Both the position numbers and the translations under genes were made by a program. Under the pieces are notes generated by a model, which saw only the letters and a list, made by a program, of their open reading frames with translations, was not told where the DNA came from and searched no databases. A DNA stretch of 64,000 nt from Methylogaea oryzae. Its GTDB lineage: Bacteria > Pseudomonadota > Gammaproteobacteria > Methylococcales > Methylococcaceae. This document shows positions 17,403-26,701 of the stretch, piece after piece (the first letter of the stretch is position 1; every line of letters starts with the position of its first letter). The stretch spans positions 3,652,001 to 3,716,000 of the forward strand of contig NZ_AP019782.1 of the NCBI RefSeq assembly GCF_019669985.1, given 5' to 3'.

Positions 17403-19127
17403 TTAACGGGAGAGGCGTTCGGCCATCAATCCCTGATATTCCGCTTTTTCGGCCGCATTGAGCCCTTGGGTTTCCATCTTCGCCACCAGACTGTCCCAGC
17501 GTTCGCCGCGCATTTTGTCGCGCAAGCGCTCCAATGCGCCGGAGAACTCCGCCTCCAGAAGTCCTTCGGGCCGTTCTTCGTCCAATAGGGACTGGGCGTA
17601 ATCCCAGTGGGGGGTGTCGCGAAACCTTTCGACTACCGCCGATGCCTGGATATGGGGATGGCTGCCGGCGATTTCCAGAAGCTGCTGCAAAAAAAACAAC
17701 TCGCCATCGTTGCTGGCCGCCAGCCAGTTCATCAACGCGCTATCCACGCTGCGCGCCAACCCCGGCTCGGCCAATACCAGCGCCATCATGCGTCTGGCCA
17801 CGGACGGCGCCATTCGGCGGGGCGACGGGCGACGGACGGCTTGAGGGACAAGTGTAGTCGATTTCGCCGATAATTCGACCCGTGCCACCCCGCCCACCTG
17901 CGCCAGGCGCGCCTGCATCATTTGCCGAAACACGCCGTCTGGCAGCTTCCCCAGCATCTCCCGGCCGCGCGTCACCAGGCCGGCCCGTCCTTCCATTTCC
18001 GTCAAATTAAGGCCGGTTTGCAAACGCTCGAAAAAGTAGTCGGACAAGGGCGTCGCGCCGACGATACGAGCGCGGAAACTTTCAGCGCCTTCTTGCCGCA
18101 CCAGGGTGTCGGGATCGTGCCCCTGGGGCACGTGCAAAAACCGCACTTGGCGCCCGTCGCGCATATGCGGCAAAGCCGCTTCCAGGGCGCGCCATCCCGC
18201 GGCATGGCCGGCCGCGTCGCCATCGAAACAAAACACCACTTCCGAGCAATAGCGGAACAACAGCTCCACGTGCTCCGGCGTGGTGGCGGTTCCCAAAGCG
18301 GCGACGGCGTAGGGAATGCCGTATTGGGCCAACGCCACGACATCCATGTATCCCTCGACCACCAGGATGAACGGCGGCTTGCCGGGCGCCTTTAACAATT
18401 CGTAAAGGCCGTAGACCTCGCGGCGTTTTTTAAACACCGCCGTTTCCGGCGAATTCAAATATTTCGGCTCGCCGCCGTCCAATACCCGCCCGCCGAATCC
18501 CACCACCCGTCCGCGCCGGTCGCGAATGGGAAACATGATGCGGTCGCGGAAGCGATCATAGCGGCGGCCATCGTCCCGATTCACCAGCAGCCCGGCTTCG
18601 AGCAGGCCGCTCTCGTCGAAGCGGGCCATCAAGTTGTCCCAGCCCGGCGGCGCGTACCCCAAACCGTAACGGGCGGCTACGTCGCCGCTGACGCCACGCT
18701 GTTTCAGATAATCCACCGCCCGCTGGCGCTGGGGATGCCGCCGCAGCTGCTCGGCGTAATACCCCGCCGCCTGTTGCTGCAATTCGTAAATAGCACGGGT
18801 CGGCGCGGCGTCATCGGACGGCGCCGTGTCGCGCGGCACTTGCAAGCCGCAACGGGCCGCCAGTTCCTCCACCGCCTCGATAAACCCCAGGCGGTCATGC
18901 TCCATCAAAAAGCCGATGGCAGTCCCGTGGGCGCCGCAACCAAAGCAGTGGTAAAACTGCTTCTCTCGGCTGACGGTGAAGCTGGGGGTTTTCTCGTTGT
19001 GGAACGGGCAGCGCGCCGAGTAATTGACCCCCGACTTTTTGAGCGGCACGCGCGCGTCGATCAAGTCGACGATGTCGACGCGCGCCAACAGGTCATCGAT
19101 AAACGATTGGGGAATTTTACCCGACAT
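17403..19127 (-). CDS. dnaG: DNA primase
   Basis: Synthesises RNA primers for replication. The 574-residue product shows the N-terminal CHC2 zinc finger (CPFHNEKTPSFTVS, YHCFGCGAHG), the Toprim core (FILVVEGYMDVVALAQYG, then CFDGDAAG) with its acidic residues, and a helical C-terminal region that should contact DnaB. It lies 88 bases upstream of rpoD and 48 bases downstream of the yqeY gene, the usual operon order. Confidence 0.97.
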   Translation of the reverse strand: MSGKIPQSFIDDLLARVDIVDLIDARVPLKKSGVNYSARCPFHNEKTPSFTVSREKQFYHCFGCGAHGTAIGFLMEHDRLGFIEAVEELAARCGLQVPRDTAPSDDAAPTRAIYELQQQAAGYYAEQLRRHPQRQRAVDYLKQRGVSGDVAARYGLGYAPPGWDNLMARFDESGLLEAGLLVNRDDGRRYDRFRDRIMFPIRDRRGRVVGFGGRVLDGGEPKYLNSPETAVFKKRREVYGLYELLKAPGKPPFILVVEGYMDVVALAQYGIPYAVAALGTATTPEHVELLFRYCSEVVFCFDGDAAGHAAGWRALEAALPHMRDGRQVRFLHVPQGHDPDTLVRQEGAESFRARIVGATPLSDYFFERLQTGLNLTEMEGRAGLVTRGREMLGKLPDGVFRQMMQARLAQVGGVARVELSAKSTTLVPQAVRRPSPRRMAPSVARRMMALVLAEPGLARSVDSALMNWLAASNDGELFFLQQLLEIAGSHPHIQASAVVERFRDTPHWDYAQSLLDEERPEGLLEAEFSGALERLRDKMRGERWDSLVAKMETQGLNAAEKAEYQGLMAERLSR

Positions 19128-19175
19128 GCCGTAACAGCCCTTGCCGGCCGGACATGCCGCGAAACAGCGGTTGCC

Positions 19176-19637
19176 TCAGCTGCTCAGCCGCTGCTTCACG
19201 ATGGCGCTGACCGCCGACATATCCGCCCGGCCTTGCATTTTCGGCTTCAGCACCGCCATCACCTTGCCCATGTCGGCAGGCCCAGCCGCACCGGTTTCCG
19301 CGATGGCCGCGCCCACCATGGCGGCGATTTCTTCGTCGGGCAGCGCTGCGGGCAAATAGGCCAGGATGATGGTCAACTCGGCCTCTTCGACCGCCGCCAA
19401 ATCCTCGCGGTTGGCCGACCGATATTGGCTGATGGACTCGCGCCGCTGCTTGGCCATTTTGTCCAGCACCAGCAACACCTGCGCGTCGTCCAGCACAATG
19501 CGCTCGTCCACTTCCCTTTGCTTGATGGCGGCCAAAATCAGGCGAATAACGCCCAGCCGGTCTTTTTCACCGGCCTTCATGGCAGCCTTCATATCCTCTT
19601 GGATACGCTGCTTGAAAGAGAGAGAAGTATCGCTCAC
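19176..19637 (-). CDS. yqeY: GatB/YqeY domain protein
   Basis: A 153-residue all-helical protein with the family signatures DMKAAMKAGEKDRLGVIRL, SISQYRSANREDL, AELTIILAYLP and DMGKVMAVLKPKMQGRADMS. The domain is shared with the tRNA-binding tail of GatB, so an RNA-linked role is supposed, though the function of the stand-alone form is not established. It sits between rpsU and dnaG, a frequent arrangement in Proteobacteria. Confidence 0.93.
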   Translation of the reverse strand: MSDTSLSFKQRIQEDMKAAMKAGEKDRLGVIRLILAAIKQREVDERIVLDDAQVLLVLDKMAKQRRESISQYRSANREDLAAVEEAELTIILAYLPAALPDEEIAAMVGAAIAETGAAGPADMGKVMAVLKPKMQGRADMSAVSAIVKQRLSS

Positions 19638-19649
19638 AACGGCTACCGC

Positions 19650-19880
19650 TTAGGACGGACGGCCTTTGCGCAGATTCTGCAGGTTGTAGCGCTCGCGCGA
19701 CAGCTTCTTCAGGTGACGCTTCACGGCGGCGGCAGCCTTGCGCTTACGTTCCGCGGTGGGCTTCTCGTAGAATTCGCGGCGGCGGATTTCCGACAGCACA
19801 CCGGCTTTTTCACAGGCGCGCTTGAAGCGGCGGATGGCGATTTCGAACGGCTCGTTATCTCTGACTCTGACCGAAGGCAT
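19650..19880 (-). CDS. rpsU: 30S ribosomal protein S21
   Basis: A 76-residue basic protein of the small subunit that helps start-site selection. [20 protein letters not shown] and the Arg/Lys-rich end are diagnostic. AGGAG precedes the ATG at 19880; the upstream in-frame extension to 19976 is not family-like. First gene of the operon towards rpoD, divergent from tsaD across a 105-base promoter region. Confidence 0.97.
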   Translation of the reverse strand: MPSVRVRDNEPFEIAIRRFKRACEKAGVLSEIRRREFYEKPTAERKRKAAAAVKRHLKKLSRERYNLQNLRKGRPS

Positions 19881-19985
19881 TGAAACTCCTGGTGACTTCC
19901 CAACATTAGCCTGCCCGACAATCGGGCCTGCGGAAATACAAACGCTGAAGTATACTCCTCTCCCCCGCCAAAGCAACTTCAGACC

Positions 19986-20999
19986 ATGCTCGTACTGGGT
20001 ATCGAAACCTCCTGCGACGAAACCGGCGTCGCGCTATACCATGCCCAACGGGGCCTCGTCGCCCATCGGCTGCACAGCCAAGTCGCCATCCATGCGGAAT
20101 ACGGCGGGGTGGTGCCGGAGCTGGCGTCCCGCGACCACGTGCGCAAGCTGATCCCCTTAATTCGCCAGACCCTGGCCGACGCCGGCCTTACAGCCAAGGA
20201 CGTGGACGCCGTCGCCTACACCGCCGGCCCCGGCCTGATCGGCGCGCTGCTGGCCGGGGCGGCGGTGGCGCGCAGCCTGGCCTGGGCTTGGAAAGTTCCG
20301 GCCGTGGCCGTGCACCACATGGAGGGCCACCTGCTCGCGCCCATGCTGGAGCCGGATCCGCCGGCGTTTCCTTTCGTCGCCCTGCTGGTTTCCGGCGGCC
20401 ATACCCAGCTGATCGCGGTCACCGGCCTGGGACAGTACGAATTGCTGGGGGAGTCCTTGGACGACGCCGCCGGCGAGGCTTTCGACAAATCGGCCAAGCT
20501 GATGGGGCTGGACTATCCCGGCGGGCCGGCCTTGTCGCGCTTGGCGGAACAGGGCGACCCGACACGCTTCCAGTTTCCCCGCCCCATGGTGGACCGCCAG
20601 GGCATGGAGTTCAGCTTCAGCGGCCTGAAAACCCACACCATGGTGACACTGCAAGGCACCGACGGCACCCCGCAAGACCAGGCCGACGTGGCCCGCGCCT
20701 TCGAAGACGCGGTGGCCGACACTCTAGCCATCAAGTGCCGCCGCGCGCTGCAAGCCACCGGCATGAAGCGGCTGGTGGTGGCCGGCGGCGTCAGCGCCAA
20801 TCGGACGATACGGGAAAAATTAAGCGGCTTGGCGCGGCAGAGCGGCGGCCACGTCTACTTTGCCCGCCACGAATTCTGCACCGACAACGGCGCCATGATC
20901 GCCTACGCCGGCTGCATGCGATTGCTGGCCGGCCAGCGGGAAGCGCCCGTCATCGCGGCGCGGGCGCGCTGGCCGCTGACGGAATTGTCGCCGCCTTAA
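19986..20999 (+). CDS. tsaD: tRNA N6-adenosine threonylcarbamoyltransferase TsaD
   Basis: Transfers the threonylcarbamoyl group to A37 of ANN-decoding tRNAs together with TsaB and TsaE. At 337 residues it is family-sized. The ASKHA-fold signatures [18 protein letters not shown], the metal-binding HHMEGH motif, VSGGHTQLI, and [15 protein letters not shown] are present. The gene is divergent from rpsU as in many Gammaproteobacteria and overlaps the convergent plsY by four bases. Confidence 0.97.
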   Translation: MLVLGIETSCDETGVALYHAQRGLVAHRLHSQVAIHAEYGGVVPELASRDHVRKLIPLIRQTLADAGLTAKDVDAVAYTAGPGLIGALLAGAAVARSLAWAWKVPAVAVHHMEGHLLAPMLEPDPPAFPFVALLVSGGHTQLIAVTGLGQYELLGESLDDAAGEAFDKSAKLMGLDYPGGPALSRLAEQGDPTRFQFPRPMVDRQGMEFSFSGLKTHTMVTLQGTDGTPQDQADVARAFEDAVADTLAIKCRRALQATGMKRLVVAGGVSANRTIREKLSGLARQSGGHVYFARHEFCTDNGAMIAYAGCMRLLAGQREAPVIAARARWPLTELSPP

Positions 21000-21604
21000 G
21001 CCGCCTTTTTCTTCTGGCCGATGCGGCTTTCCGTGCCGGACAGGATGCGCTGGATATTGCCTTTGTGGCGCCACACCAGCAGCACGCTCAACAAGCCGGC
21101 CGTCGCCGTCATGGCCATATCGCCGCTCAGCCACCACACATAGAAGGGCGCCAACACCGAAGCGGTCAACGCCGACAGGGAAGAAATGCGCGAAATGGCC
21201 GCCATCGCCAGCCAGGTGCCGAGCAGGGCCAGGCCCACTTGCCAGGAAAACGCCGCCAGCACGCCCACCGCGGTAGCGACGCCCTTGCCGCCCTGGAAGC
21301 CGAAAAAAACCGGGAATAAATGACCGAGAAAAGCGGCCAGGCCGATCATCGCCAGCAGCATCGGCTCGACGCCCAAGGCTTTGCCCAAGACCACCGGCAA
21401 CACGCCTTTCAACACGTCGCCAAACAGCGTGATGGCCGCCGCTTTCTTGCCGCCGATACGCAACACGTTGGTGGCGCCGGGGTTTTTCGAGCCTTCGGCG
21501 CGGGGGTCGGGCAGTCCCATGGCCCGGCACACCACCACGGCGCTGGACACGGACCCCATCAAATAAGCCAAAGGCACCAAAGCCCACTGCCACATCATTG
21601 CCAT
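20996..21604 (-). CDS. plsY: Acyl-phosphate glycerol-3-phosphate acyltransferase PlsY
   Basis: An inner-membrane enzyme that makes lysophosphatidic acid from acyl-phosphate. 202 residues with about five membrane segments. The conserved loops are [60 protein letters not shown]. Alternative ATGs two and three codons inside are possible. It is divergent from folB. Confidence 0.96.
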   Translation of the reverse strand: MAMMWQWALVPLAYLMGSVSSAVVVCRAMGLPDPRAEGSKNPGATNVLRIGGKKAAAITLFGDVLKGVLPVVLGKALGVEPMLLAMIGLAAFLGHLFPVFFGFQGGKGVATAVGVLAAFSWQVGLALLGTWLAMAAISRISSLSALTASVLAPFYVWWLSGDMAMTATAGLLSVLLVWRHKGNIQRILSGTESRIGQKKKAA

Positions 21605-21682
21605 TTCGTACCCGCCAAGTTGGTTAATAGGAGCCGATTCGCCTATGATAAGCCGCTATTGCGACCAACCCCGAACACGCCC

Positions 21683-22048
21683 ATGGATATTATATTTCTG
21701 CGCGGCCTGCAGATCGAGACGATCATCGGCATCTACGACTGGGAGCGGGAAATCCGCCAGACGGTGATTCTCGACTTCGAAATGGCTTGCGACATACGCA
21801 AAGCCGCCCAATCCGACGCCATCGAAGACACCCTGGACTACAAGGCCGTATCGAAGCGGGTCATCGACTTCGTCGAGAACAGCCAATTCTTCCTGGTGGA
21901 AACCATGGCCGAACAGCTGGCGCAGATCATCCGCAACGAATTCGGCGTGCCCTGGGTCCGCCTCACCCTCAACAAAAAAGGCGCCATCCGCGGCGCCAGC
22001 GACGTGGGCGTCATCATCGAAAGGGGCGACAAATCCTGCCATGCCTAA
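21683..22048 (+). CDS. folB: Dihydroneopterin aldolase
   Basis: Folate pathway enzyme that splits 7,8-dihydroneopterin to the pterin for FolK. 121 residues, starting MDIIFLRGLQIETIIGIYDW, with ETMAEQLAQII and the catalytic lysine region LTLNKKGAIRGASDVGV. The frame is open upstream to 21320 across plsY antisense, but the family N-terminus fixes the ATG at 21683. It overlaps folK by eight bases, so the two are coupled. Confidence 0.96.
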   Translation: MDIIFLRGLQIETIIGIYDWEREIRQTVILDFEMACDIRKAAQSDAIEDTLDYKAVSKRVIDFVENSQFFLVETMAEQLAQIIRNEFGVPWVRLTLNKKGAIRGASDVGVIIERGDKSCHA

Positions 22049-22541
22049 GGCTTACGTCAGCATCGGCAGCAACGTGGAGCGGGATATCCACGTCCCGCAA
22101 GCCTTGCGGGATCTGGCCGAACGCTTCGGCGCCCTGGACGTATCCAGCGTCTACGAAACCGCCGCCGTGGGCTTTTCCGGCGACCCTTTCTACAACCTGG
22201 TAGTGGGCTTCGACACGGATCAGGAAGTGGATCAAGTGGCCGCCGCCCTAACCGAGCTGGAACACCGCCACGGCCGCCGCCGCGACGCCCAGAAATTCGC
22301 CCCCCGCACGCTGGATTTGGACTTGATCCTGTACGGCGACCTGGTTCGCACCGATCGCAAGCCCCTGCTGCCCCGCGACGAGATCGTCCGCTACGCCTTC
22401 ATGCTGGAACCGCTGGTGGAGATAGCGCCGAACTTGCGCGACCCCCTGAGCGGCGAACGTTATGCGGATTTGTGGGAACGCTTCGACAAAGCCGACCTGG
22501 CGCAGCGGCGCGTCGAACCGGCTTGGCGGCGTCTCAGCTGA
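22041..22541 (+). CDS. folK: 2-amino-4-hydroxy-6-hydroxymethyldihydropteridine pyrophosphokinase
   Basis: Pyrophosphorylates the pterin before dihydropteroate synthesis. The 166-residue protein has the N-terminal YVSIGSNVERD, the substrate loop around YETAAVGFSGDPFYNLV, and the HPPK signature RTLDLDLILYGD with its magnesium aspartates. It ends with an eight-base overlap onto the convergent SDR gene. Together with folB and that SDR it makes a small pterin cluster. Confidence 0.96.
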   Translation: MPKAYVSIGSNVERDIHVPQALRDLAERFGALDVSSVYETAAVGFSGDPFYNLVVGFDTDQEVDQVAAALTELEHRHGRRRDAQKFAPRTLDLDLILYGDLVRTDRKPLLPRDEIVRYAFMLEPLVEIAPNLRDPLSGERYADLWERFDKADLAQRRVEPAWRRLS

Positions 22542-23274
22542 ACAAACTCCGCCCGCCGTCCACCGCCAGCACCTGACCGGTCACGTAGTCGGCGTCCCGC
22601 ACCAAATACAGCACGGCCTTGGCGATGTCGTCGGGGCAGCCCGGACGCCGCAAAGGCACGCGGGCGAGGATGCTGGCTTTTTCGTCATCGCCCACAGGCC
22701 GCTCCGGCCACAGGATGGCCCCCGGCGCCACGGCGTTGACGCGCAGTTCCGGCGCCAACTCTTTCGCCAGACATTGGGTCAAAGCGACCAAACCGGCCTT
22801 GCTCACGGAATAGGCGCTGTAGCCGGGCAAGCCGCGCATGGCGTGGATGTCGGTGATATTGACGATGCAGCCCCGGCGCAGCCGCAACCACGGCAGGGCC
22901 GCCTGGCAGAGAAAGTAGGGCGCCTTGAGATTGGCGTCTTGCAGCCCGTCCCACTCCGTTTCGCTGGTTTGGCCGACCGTCGTGGGATAAAAAGCCGACG
23001 CGTTGTTGACCAACACATCCAAGCCGCCCCAAAACGCCGCCGCCCGCCGAACGAAATCGTCCAGATCGCCCACCTGGGCCAAGTCCATGGATAAAACGCG
23101 GGCGGAGCCGGGGCGCGCAGCGTCGAGCCGTTCGCATAAGGCCTGCGCGGCTTCGGTCGAACGACGGCAATGAACGACGACGTTATAACCGGCGTCGTGC
23201 AAGCGCTCGGCGATGGCCGCACCGATGCGCCGAGCGGCGCCGGTGATCAGGGCGCTACGGTGAGGCGGGTCCAA
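22534..23274 (-). CDS. Pteridine reductase-like short-chain dehydrogenase (FolM/PTR1 type)
   Basis: An NADPH-dependent SDR of 246 residues. The cofactor motif TGAARRIGAAIAERL has the arginine typical of pteridine reductases, followed by VVVHCRRS, NNASAFYPTTVG and the active site YSAYSVSKAGL (YXXXK). In bacteria such enzymes reduce dihydromonapterin or quinonoid pterins. The place next to folB and folK supports this role. Substrate choice (dihydrofolate or dihydromonapterin) is not decided by sequence. Confidence 0.88.
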   Translation of the reverse strand: MDPPHRSALITGAARRIGAAIAERLHDAGYNVVVHCRRSTEAAQALCERLDAARPGSARVLSMDLAQVGDLDDFVRRAAAFWGGLDVLVNNASAFYPTTVGQTSETEWDGLQDANLKAPYFLCQAALPWLRLRRGCIVNITDIHAMRGLPGYSAYSVSKAGLVALTQCLAKELAPELRVNAVAPGAILWPERPVGDDEKASILARVPLRRPGCPDDIAKAVLYLVRDADYVTGQVLAVDGGRSLFS

Positions 23275-23301
23275 CGCGACTATCCGGTGCCGACGGGCCG
23301 G

Positions 23302-23520
23302 TTACGATGCGTCCCCTTCGTTCCAAACAGCCTTGAATTCTTGGTACAGCTCGTCGCTGAACACCTCATTCGGCTCGTATTTGCGCCATTCCCTCTGCGC
23401 CTCCTCAGGATTACAGTCCCTGCATTGCGCGGGAATCTCTTCCTCTGATTTCCCCGACACTTTCTCGCACAGCCGTTCCGAAGTGAATTTTTTCAAAGGA
23501 CGGCAGATGAAGTATTTCAT
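23302..23520 (-). CDS. Small cysteine-containing hypothetical protein
   Basis: A 72-residue acidic protein, family not recognised. Four cysteines (positions 6, 18, 33, 36; the last two as CRDC) could bind a metal. The tail (EWRKYEPNEVFSDELYQEF) is charged. Lower GC than the neighbours and a weak ribosome binding site make it less certain. It lies between sfsA and the pterin SDR on the same strand. Confidence 0.5.
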   Translation of the reverse strand: MKYFICRPLKKFTSERLCEKVSGKSEEEIPAQCRDCNPEEAQREWRKYEPNEVFSDELYQEFKAVWNEGDAS

Positions 23521-23615
23521 GGGATGGGCAGCTCGGACTCAAATAATTGATCATGTTGGTACGGCGGCAAAAGGCACGGAGCGCTTTCGCGTGAGCCGCA
23601 CCGCATTATAGACCG

Positions 23616-24323
23616 TCACGGGCAAACCACCGCCAGCACTTCGCGCAGAGCGATGCCCTCCGTTCCAACCTCGGCCCGATAAGCCAACGCCTCCACCCCT
23701 TGCGCCAGCGCTTCGCGCAGGGTGCGGCCATACAGAGGATCGATCCCATCCGCCGGCGACACCGCGCCGGCGTCCCGGCGCTGCACGCAATAAAAAATCA
23801 CCGCCCGATGGCCCTGGCGCACCATGGCCGCCAATTCCCGCAAGTGTTTCGCGCCGCGGCTACTGACCGCGTCGGGGAATAAGGCTATGCCGCCTTCAAC
23901 CAACGTGACGTTTTTCACTTCCACATAGCACAAACCGCCGTCGTCGCGCTCCAGCAGCAGATCGATACGGCTGTTTTCCTCGCCGTAGCGCACCTCCTGG
24001 CGGATGCGGCGGTAGCCTTGCAGTTCCTGGACCACGCCATTCTCGACGGCTTCCCGCACCAGAGCGTTGGCCAAGCCGGTGTTGATGCCCACCAACACGT
24101 CCGGCGCCGCCTCCACCAGCTCCCAAGAGAAAGGGTATTTGCGCGTGGCGCTGCCGCTATCGCGCAGCCACACCCGGCTGCCCGGCTCGCAGCAGCCCTT
24201 CATGGAGCCGGTGTTGGGGGTATGTGCGGTGACCGTGCTGCCGTCGGCCAGCCGCACGTCGGCGAGGAAGCGCTGGTAGCGGCGTAGGAGCACGCCTGGA
24301 ACTAGGGGAGACTCGAATTGCAT
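23616..24323 (-). CDS. sfsA: SfsA family DNA-binding/nuclease-fold protein
   Basis: 235 residues with all family blocks: VPGVLLRRYQRFLADVRLAD, HTPNTGSMKGCCEPGSRVWL, SRIDLLLERDDGGLCYVEVK and FPDAVSSRGAKHLRELAAMV. The D...E-X-K pattern (DLLLE, YVEVKN) is nuclease-like. E. coli SfsA was first linked to maltose-gene expression; its molecular role is still unclear. Neighbours give no extra hint. Confidence 0.94.
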   Translation of the reverse strand: MQFESPLVPGVLLRRYQRFLADVRLADGSTVTAHTPNTGSMKGCCEPGSRVWLRDSGSATRKYPFSWELVEAAPDVLVGINTGLANALVREAVENGVVQELQGYRRIRQEVRYGEENSRIDLLLERDDGGLCYVEVKNVTLVEGGIALFPDAVSSRGAKHLRELAAMVRQGHRAVIFYCVQRRDAGAVSPADGIDPLYGRTLREALAQGVEALAYRAEVGTEGIALREVLAVVCP

Positions 24324-24399
24324 CGGGGGGGGGCGAACGTCCGGTTTGAAATAGCCGCCTCATGATACCGCGGCGCGGCGCGGCCAAGGACGCGACCGA

Positions 24400-25287
24400 T
24401 CAGGCCGCCGTCCGGAAAATCCGCGCCAGGGCCAGGGTGGCCGGACCGGCCAGCTGGGGATCGCGCAGGACCAGGTAAAGCGGAGCGTGGCGCACTTGGC
24501 CGGCGGCCAAGTTCAACGGCAGCAGCGTGCCTCGCGCCAGCGGCTCCTCGATGCGGTGGCGCGCCTGCCAAGCGAAACCGAAGCCGCTGGAGAGCAGCGC
24601 CACGGCGGTTTCCGGCGTGCTGACCGTCCAGCGCCGGCTGGCTCCCAACCAGCCTTCGTCGCGCGGCTCGCGGGTGCCGGAGTCGCGGATCACCACTTGC
24701 AGCTCGCGGGCCAGATCCTCGGCGGTCAGCGCCCGCCCCAGCTGATGCAGCGGGTGGGAAGGATGGGCCACCGCCACGAACTCGACGTCCAGCAGGCGGT
24801 CGCCGAGAAAACCTTCCGGCACGCGGCTGCCGATGATCAAGTCCGCTTCGCCGCCGAACAAGGCGTCGTCGGCGCCGGACAGGATCACCTCGCGCAGCTC
24901 CACCTGGGTGTCCGGGCATTGCGCCGAAAAGGCCGCCAGGCAAGCCAACAAGCGCGGCGTGGGGAACATGCTGTCCACCGCCAAACGAACCACCGCCTCC
25001 CAGCCCTGCTGCAAAGCGCGGGCGCGCTCCTCCAGGCGCAGCAAGCCTTCGACCAAAGGCTGCGCCTCTTGCAGCAGCGCCGCGCCGGTGGCGGTTAGGC
25101 GCGCCCGCCGGCCCTCCGTCTGCAACAGCGGCAAACCGAGCTGGGCTTGCAGCCGCGCCAAGGTGTAGCTGACCGCCGATTGGCTGCGATGCAGGACGCC
25201 GGCGCCTTGGGCGAAGCCGCCCGAGTCCACCACGGCTTGCAGCACCCGCCATTGCTCCAGGGTCGTATGGGGTAAACGCAAGGTCAT
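24400..25287 (-). CDS. LysR-type transcriptional regulator
   Basis: 295 residues: an N-terminal winged helix (WRVLQAVVDSGGFAQGAGVL, then HRSQSAVSYTLARLQAQLGL) and a two-lobed periplasmic-binding-fold ligand domain. It is divergent from doxX-pirin-FMN reductase. The 124-base spacer carries a T-N11-A palindrome (25299-25317), so it very likely controls that set and itself. The inducer is unknown; the target enzymes suggest quinones or other redox-active aromatics. Confidence 0.93.
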   Translation of the reverse strand: MTLRLPHTTLEQWRVLQAVVDSGGFAQGAGVLHRSQSAVSYTLARLQAQLGLPLLQTEGRRARLTATGAALLQEAQPLVEGLLRLEERARALQQGWEAVVRLAVDSMFPTPRLLACLAAFSAQCPDTQVELREVILSGADDALFGGEADLIIGSRVPEGFLGDRLLDVEFVAVAHPSHPLHQLGRALTAEDLARELQVVIRDSGTREPRDEGWLGASRRWTVSTPETAVALLSSGFGFAWQARHRIEEPLARGTLLPLNLAAGQVRHAPLYLVLRDPQLAGPATLALARIFRTAA

Positions 25288-25298
25288 AAAGCGAAATA

Positions 25299-25317
25299 TT
25301 CGATTAATTACATCGAA
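25299..25317. promoter_or_regulatory. LysR-type operator (T-N11-A palindrome)
   Basis: TTCGAT-N7-ATCGAA is a perfect dyad 12 bases before the lysR start. A further ATCGAA half-site lies at 25333-25338. This recognition-site plus activation-site layout is usual for LysR regulators. A TATGAT at 25350-25355 could serve as the -10 for the plus-strand genes. Confidence 0.7.
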
Positions 25318-25411
25318 ATCTTGCGCTTTTTTATCGAATAAGCAACTCCTATGATGAACTCCAAGCGCCGCAACCGGGGCGCGACCACCTCAACCTTCCC
25401 AGGAGCACACC

Positions 25412-25771
25412 ATGGACAAATACACGCAAATCGCCGCCCGCATCCTGTTGGCGCAAATCTTCCTTGTCACCGGCATCAACAAAATCGGCGGCTACGCCGG
25501 CACCCAAGCTTACATGGAGGCTATCGGCGTGCCGGGCGTCCTGCTGCCGGGCGTCATCGCCCTGGAAATCGGCGGCGCCCTGGCGCTGATGACCGGATAC
25601 GGCGCGCGCTGGGCCGCCCTGGCCCTGGCGGTTTTTTCCGTCGTCGCCGCCTTGTTGTTCCACCACGACTTCGCAGACAAAACCCAGTTCATCATGTTCC
25701 TGAAAAACCTGTCCATCGCCGGCGGCTTGCTATTGCTGTTCGCGCAGGCCGAAACGGGGAACCGTTCTTGA
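25412..25771 (+). CDS. DoxX family membrane protein
   Basis: A 119-residue protein with four membrane helices and the DoxX signatures ARILLAQIFLVTGINKIGGY and FLKNLSIAGGLLLLF. DoxX-like proteins accompany quinone or thiosulfate oxidation and stress responses, but most members have no proven activity. It leads the operon opposite the LysR gene, with the pirin gene 42 bases downstream. Confidence 0.92.
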   Translation: MDKYTQIAARILLAQIFLVTGINKIGGYAGTQAYMEAIGVPGVLLPGVIALEIGGALALMTGYGARWAALALAVFSVVAALLFHHDFADKTQFIMFLKNLSIAGGLLLLFAQAETGNRS

Positions 25772-25813
25772 AAACGGCGCGGCGCCGCCACGATCCAATT
25801 TAAGGAGAAAGCC

Positions 25814-26680
25814 ATGCATACAAACTCAACCCCGATCGCCCCGCCGGAATCCCGGCGGGTGGAACGGCTGGTGGCCGGCAAGGCCGTCACCGACGGCGCC
25901 GGAGTGAAGCTGACGAGAGTGTTGACGGCGGAGCTGCAAACCCGCCTCGATCCCTTCCTGATGCTGGACGAGTTCCGCTCCGACTCCCCCGGCGATTACA
26001 TCGCCGGCTTTCCCGACCATCCCCACCGAGGCTTCGAAACCATCACCTATCTGCTGGCCGGGCAGATGCGCCATCGCGACAACGCCGGCCACCAAGGCCT
26101 GCTGGGGCCCGGCGGCGTGCAGTGGATGCGGGCCGGCCGGGGCATCGTCCACTCGGAAATGCCCGAGCAGCGGGACGGCCTGTTGCACGGCTTTCAGCTG
26201 TGGCTCAACCTGCCGGCGCGGCGCAAGCTGTCGGAGCCGGTGTACCGGGACATCGCCGCCGAGGAAATCCCCCAAGACGAAACCGACGCGGGCGCCGTCG
26301 TCAAAGTCATCGCCGGAGACAGCCGGGGCGTGAGCGGACCGTTGCAGTGCCCGGACACGGAACCGCTGATCCTGGACATCGCCCTGCCGGCCGGCGCCGT
26401 CCATAGGCAAAACCTGCCGCCGCAGTACAATGGCTTTTTGTTCGTCCACAGCGGCGAAGTCTTCGCCGGCCCCGACGACCAACGCGTCCCGGCGCGAACC
26501 TTGGCGGTGCTGACCAACGGACCGCGCGCCGTGGCGTTGCGAGCCGAGCAAGAGGCGCGGCTGCTGCTGATCGCGGGCCGGCCGCTGGGGGAACCCATCG
26601 CCCAAGGCGGGCCGTTCGTGATGAACACCCGTGCGGAGGTGGAGCAAGCCTTCGCCGATTACCGCAACGGCCGCTTCTGA
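25814..26680 (+). CDS. Pirin family protein (quercetinase-like cupin)
   Basis: A 288-residue bicupin. The N-terminal cupin has FPDHPHRGFETITYLLAGQM, HRDNAGHQGLLGPGGVQWM and GIVHSEMPEQ, supplying the three His and one Glu metal ligands. The C-terminal cupin keeps LFVHSGEVF. Some bacterial pirins (YhhW) degrade quercetin; others regulate enzymes. AAGGAGAAAGCC precedes the ATG. Confidence 0.94.
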   Translation: MHTNSTPIAPPESRRVERLVAGKAVTDGAGVKLTRVLTAELQTRLDPFLMLDEFRSDSPGDYIAGFPDHPHRGFETITYLLAGQMRHRDNAGHQGLLGPGGVQWMRAGRGIVHSEMPEQRDGLLHGFQLWLNLPARRKLSEPVYRDIAAEEIPQDETDAGAVVKVIAGDSRGVSGPLQCPDTEPLILDIALPAGAVHRQNLPPQYNGFLFVHSGEVFAGPDDQRVPARTLAVLTNGPRAVALRAEQEARLLLIAGRPLGEPIAQGGPFVMNTRAEVEQAFADYRNGRF

Positions 26681-26701
26681 AACCTTAGCTGGAGAAATCC
26701 C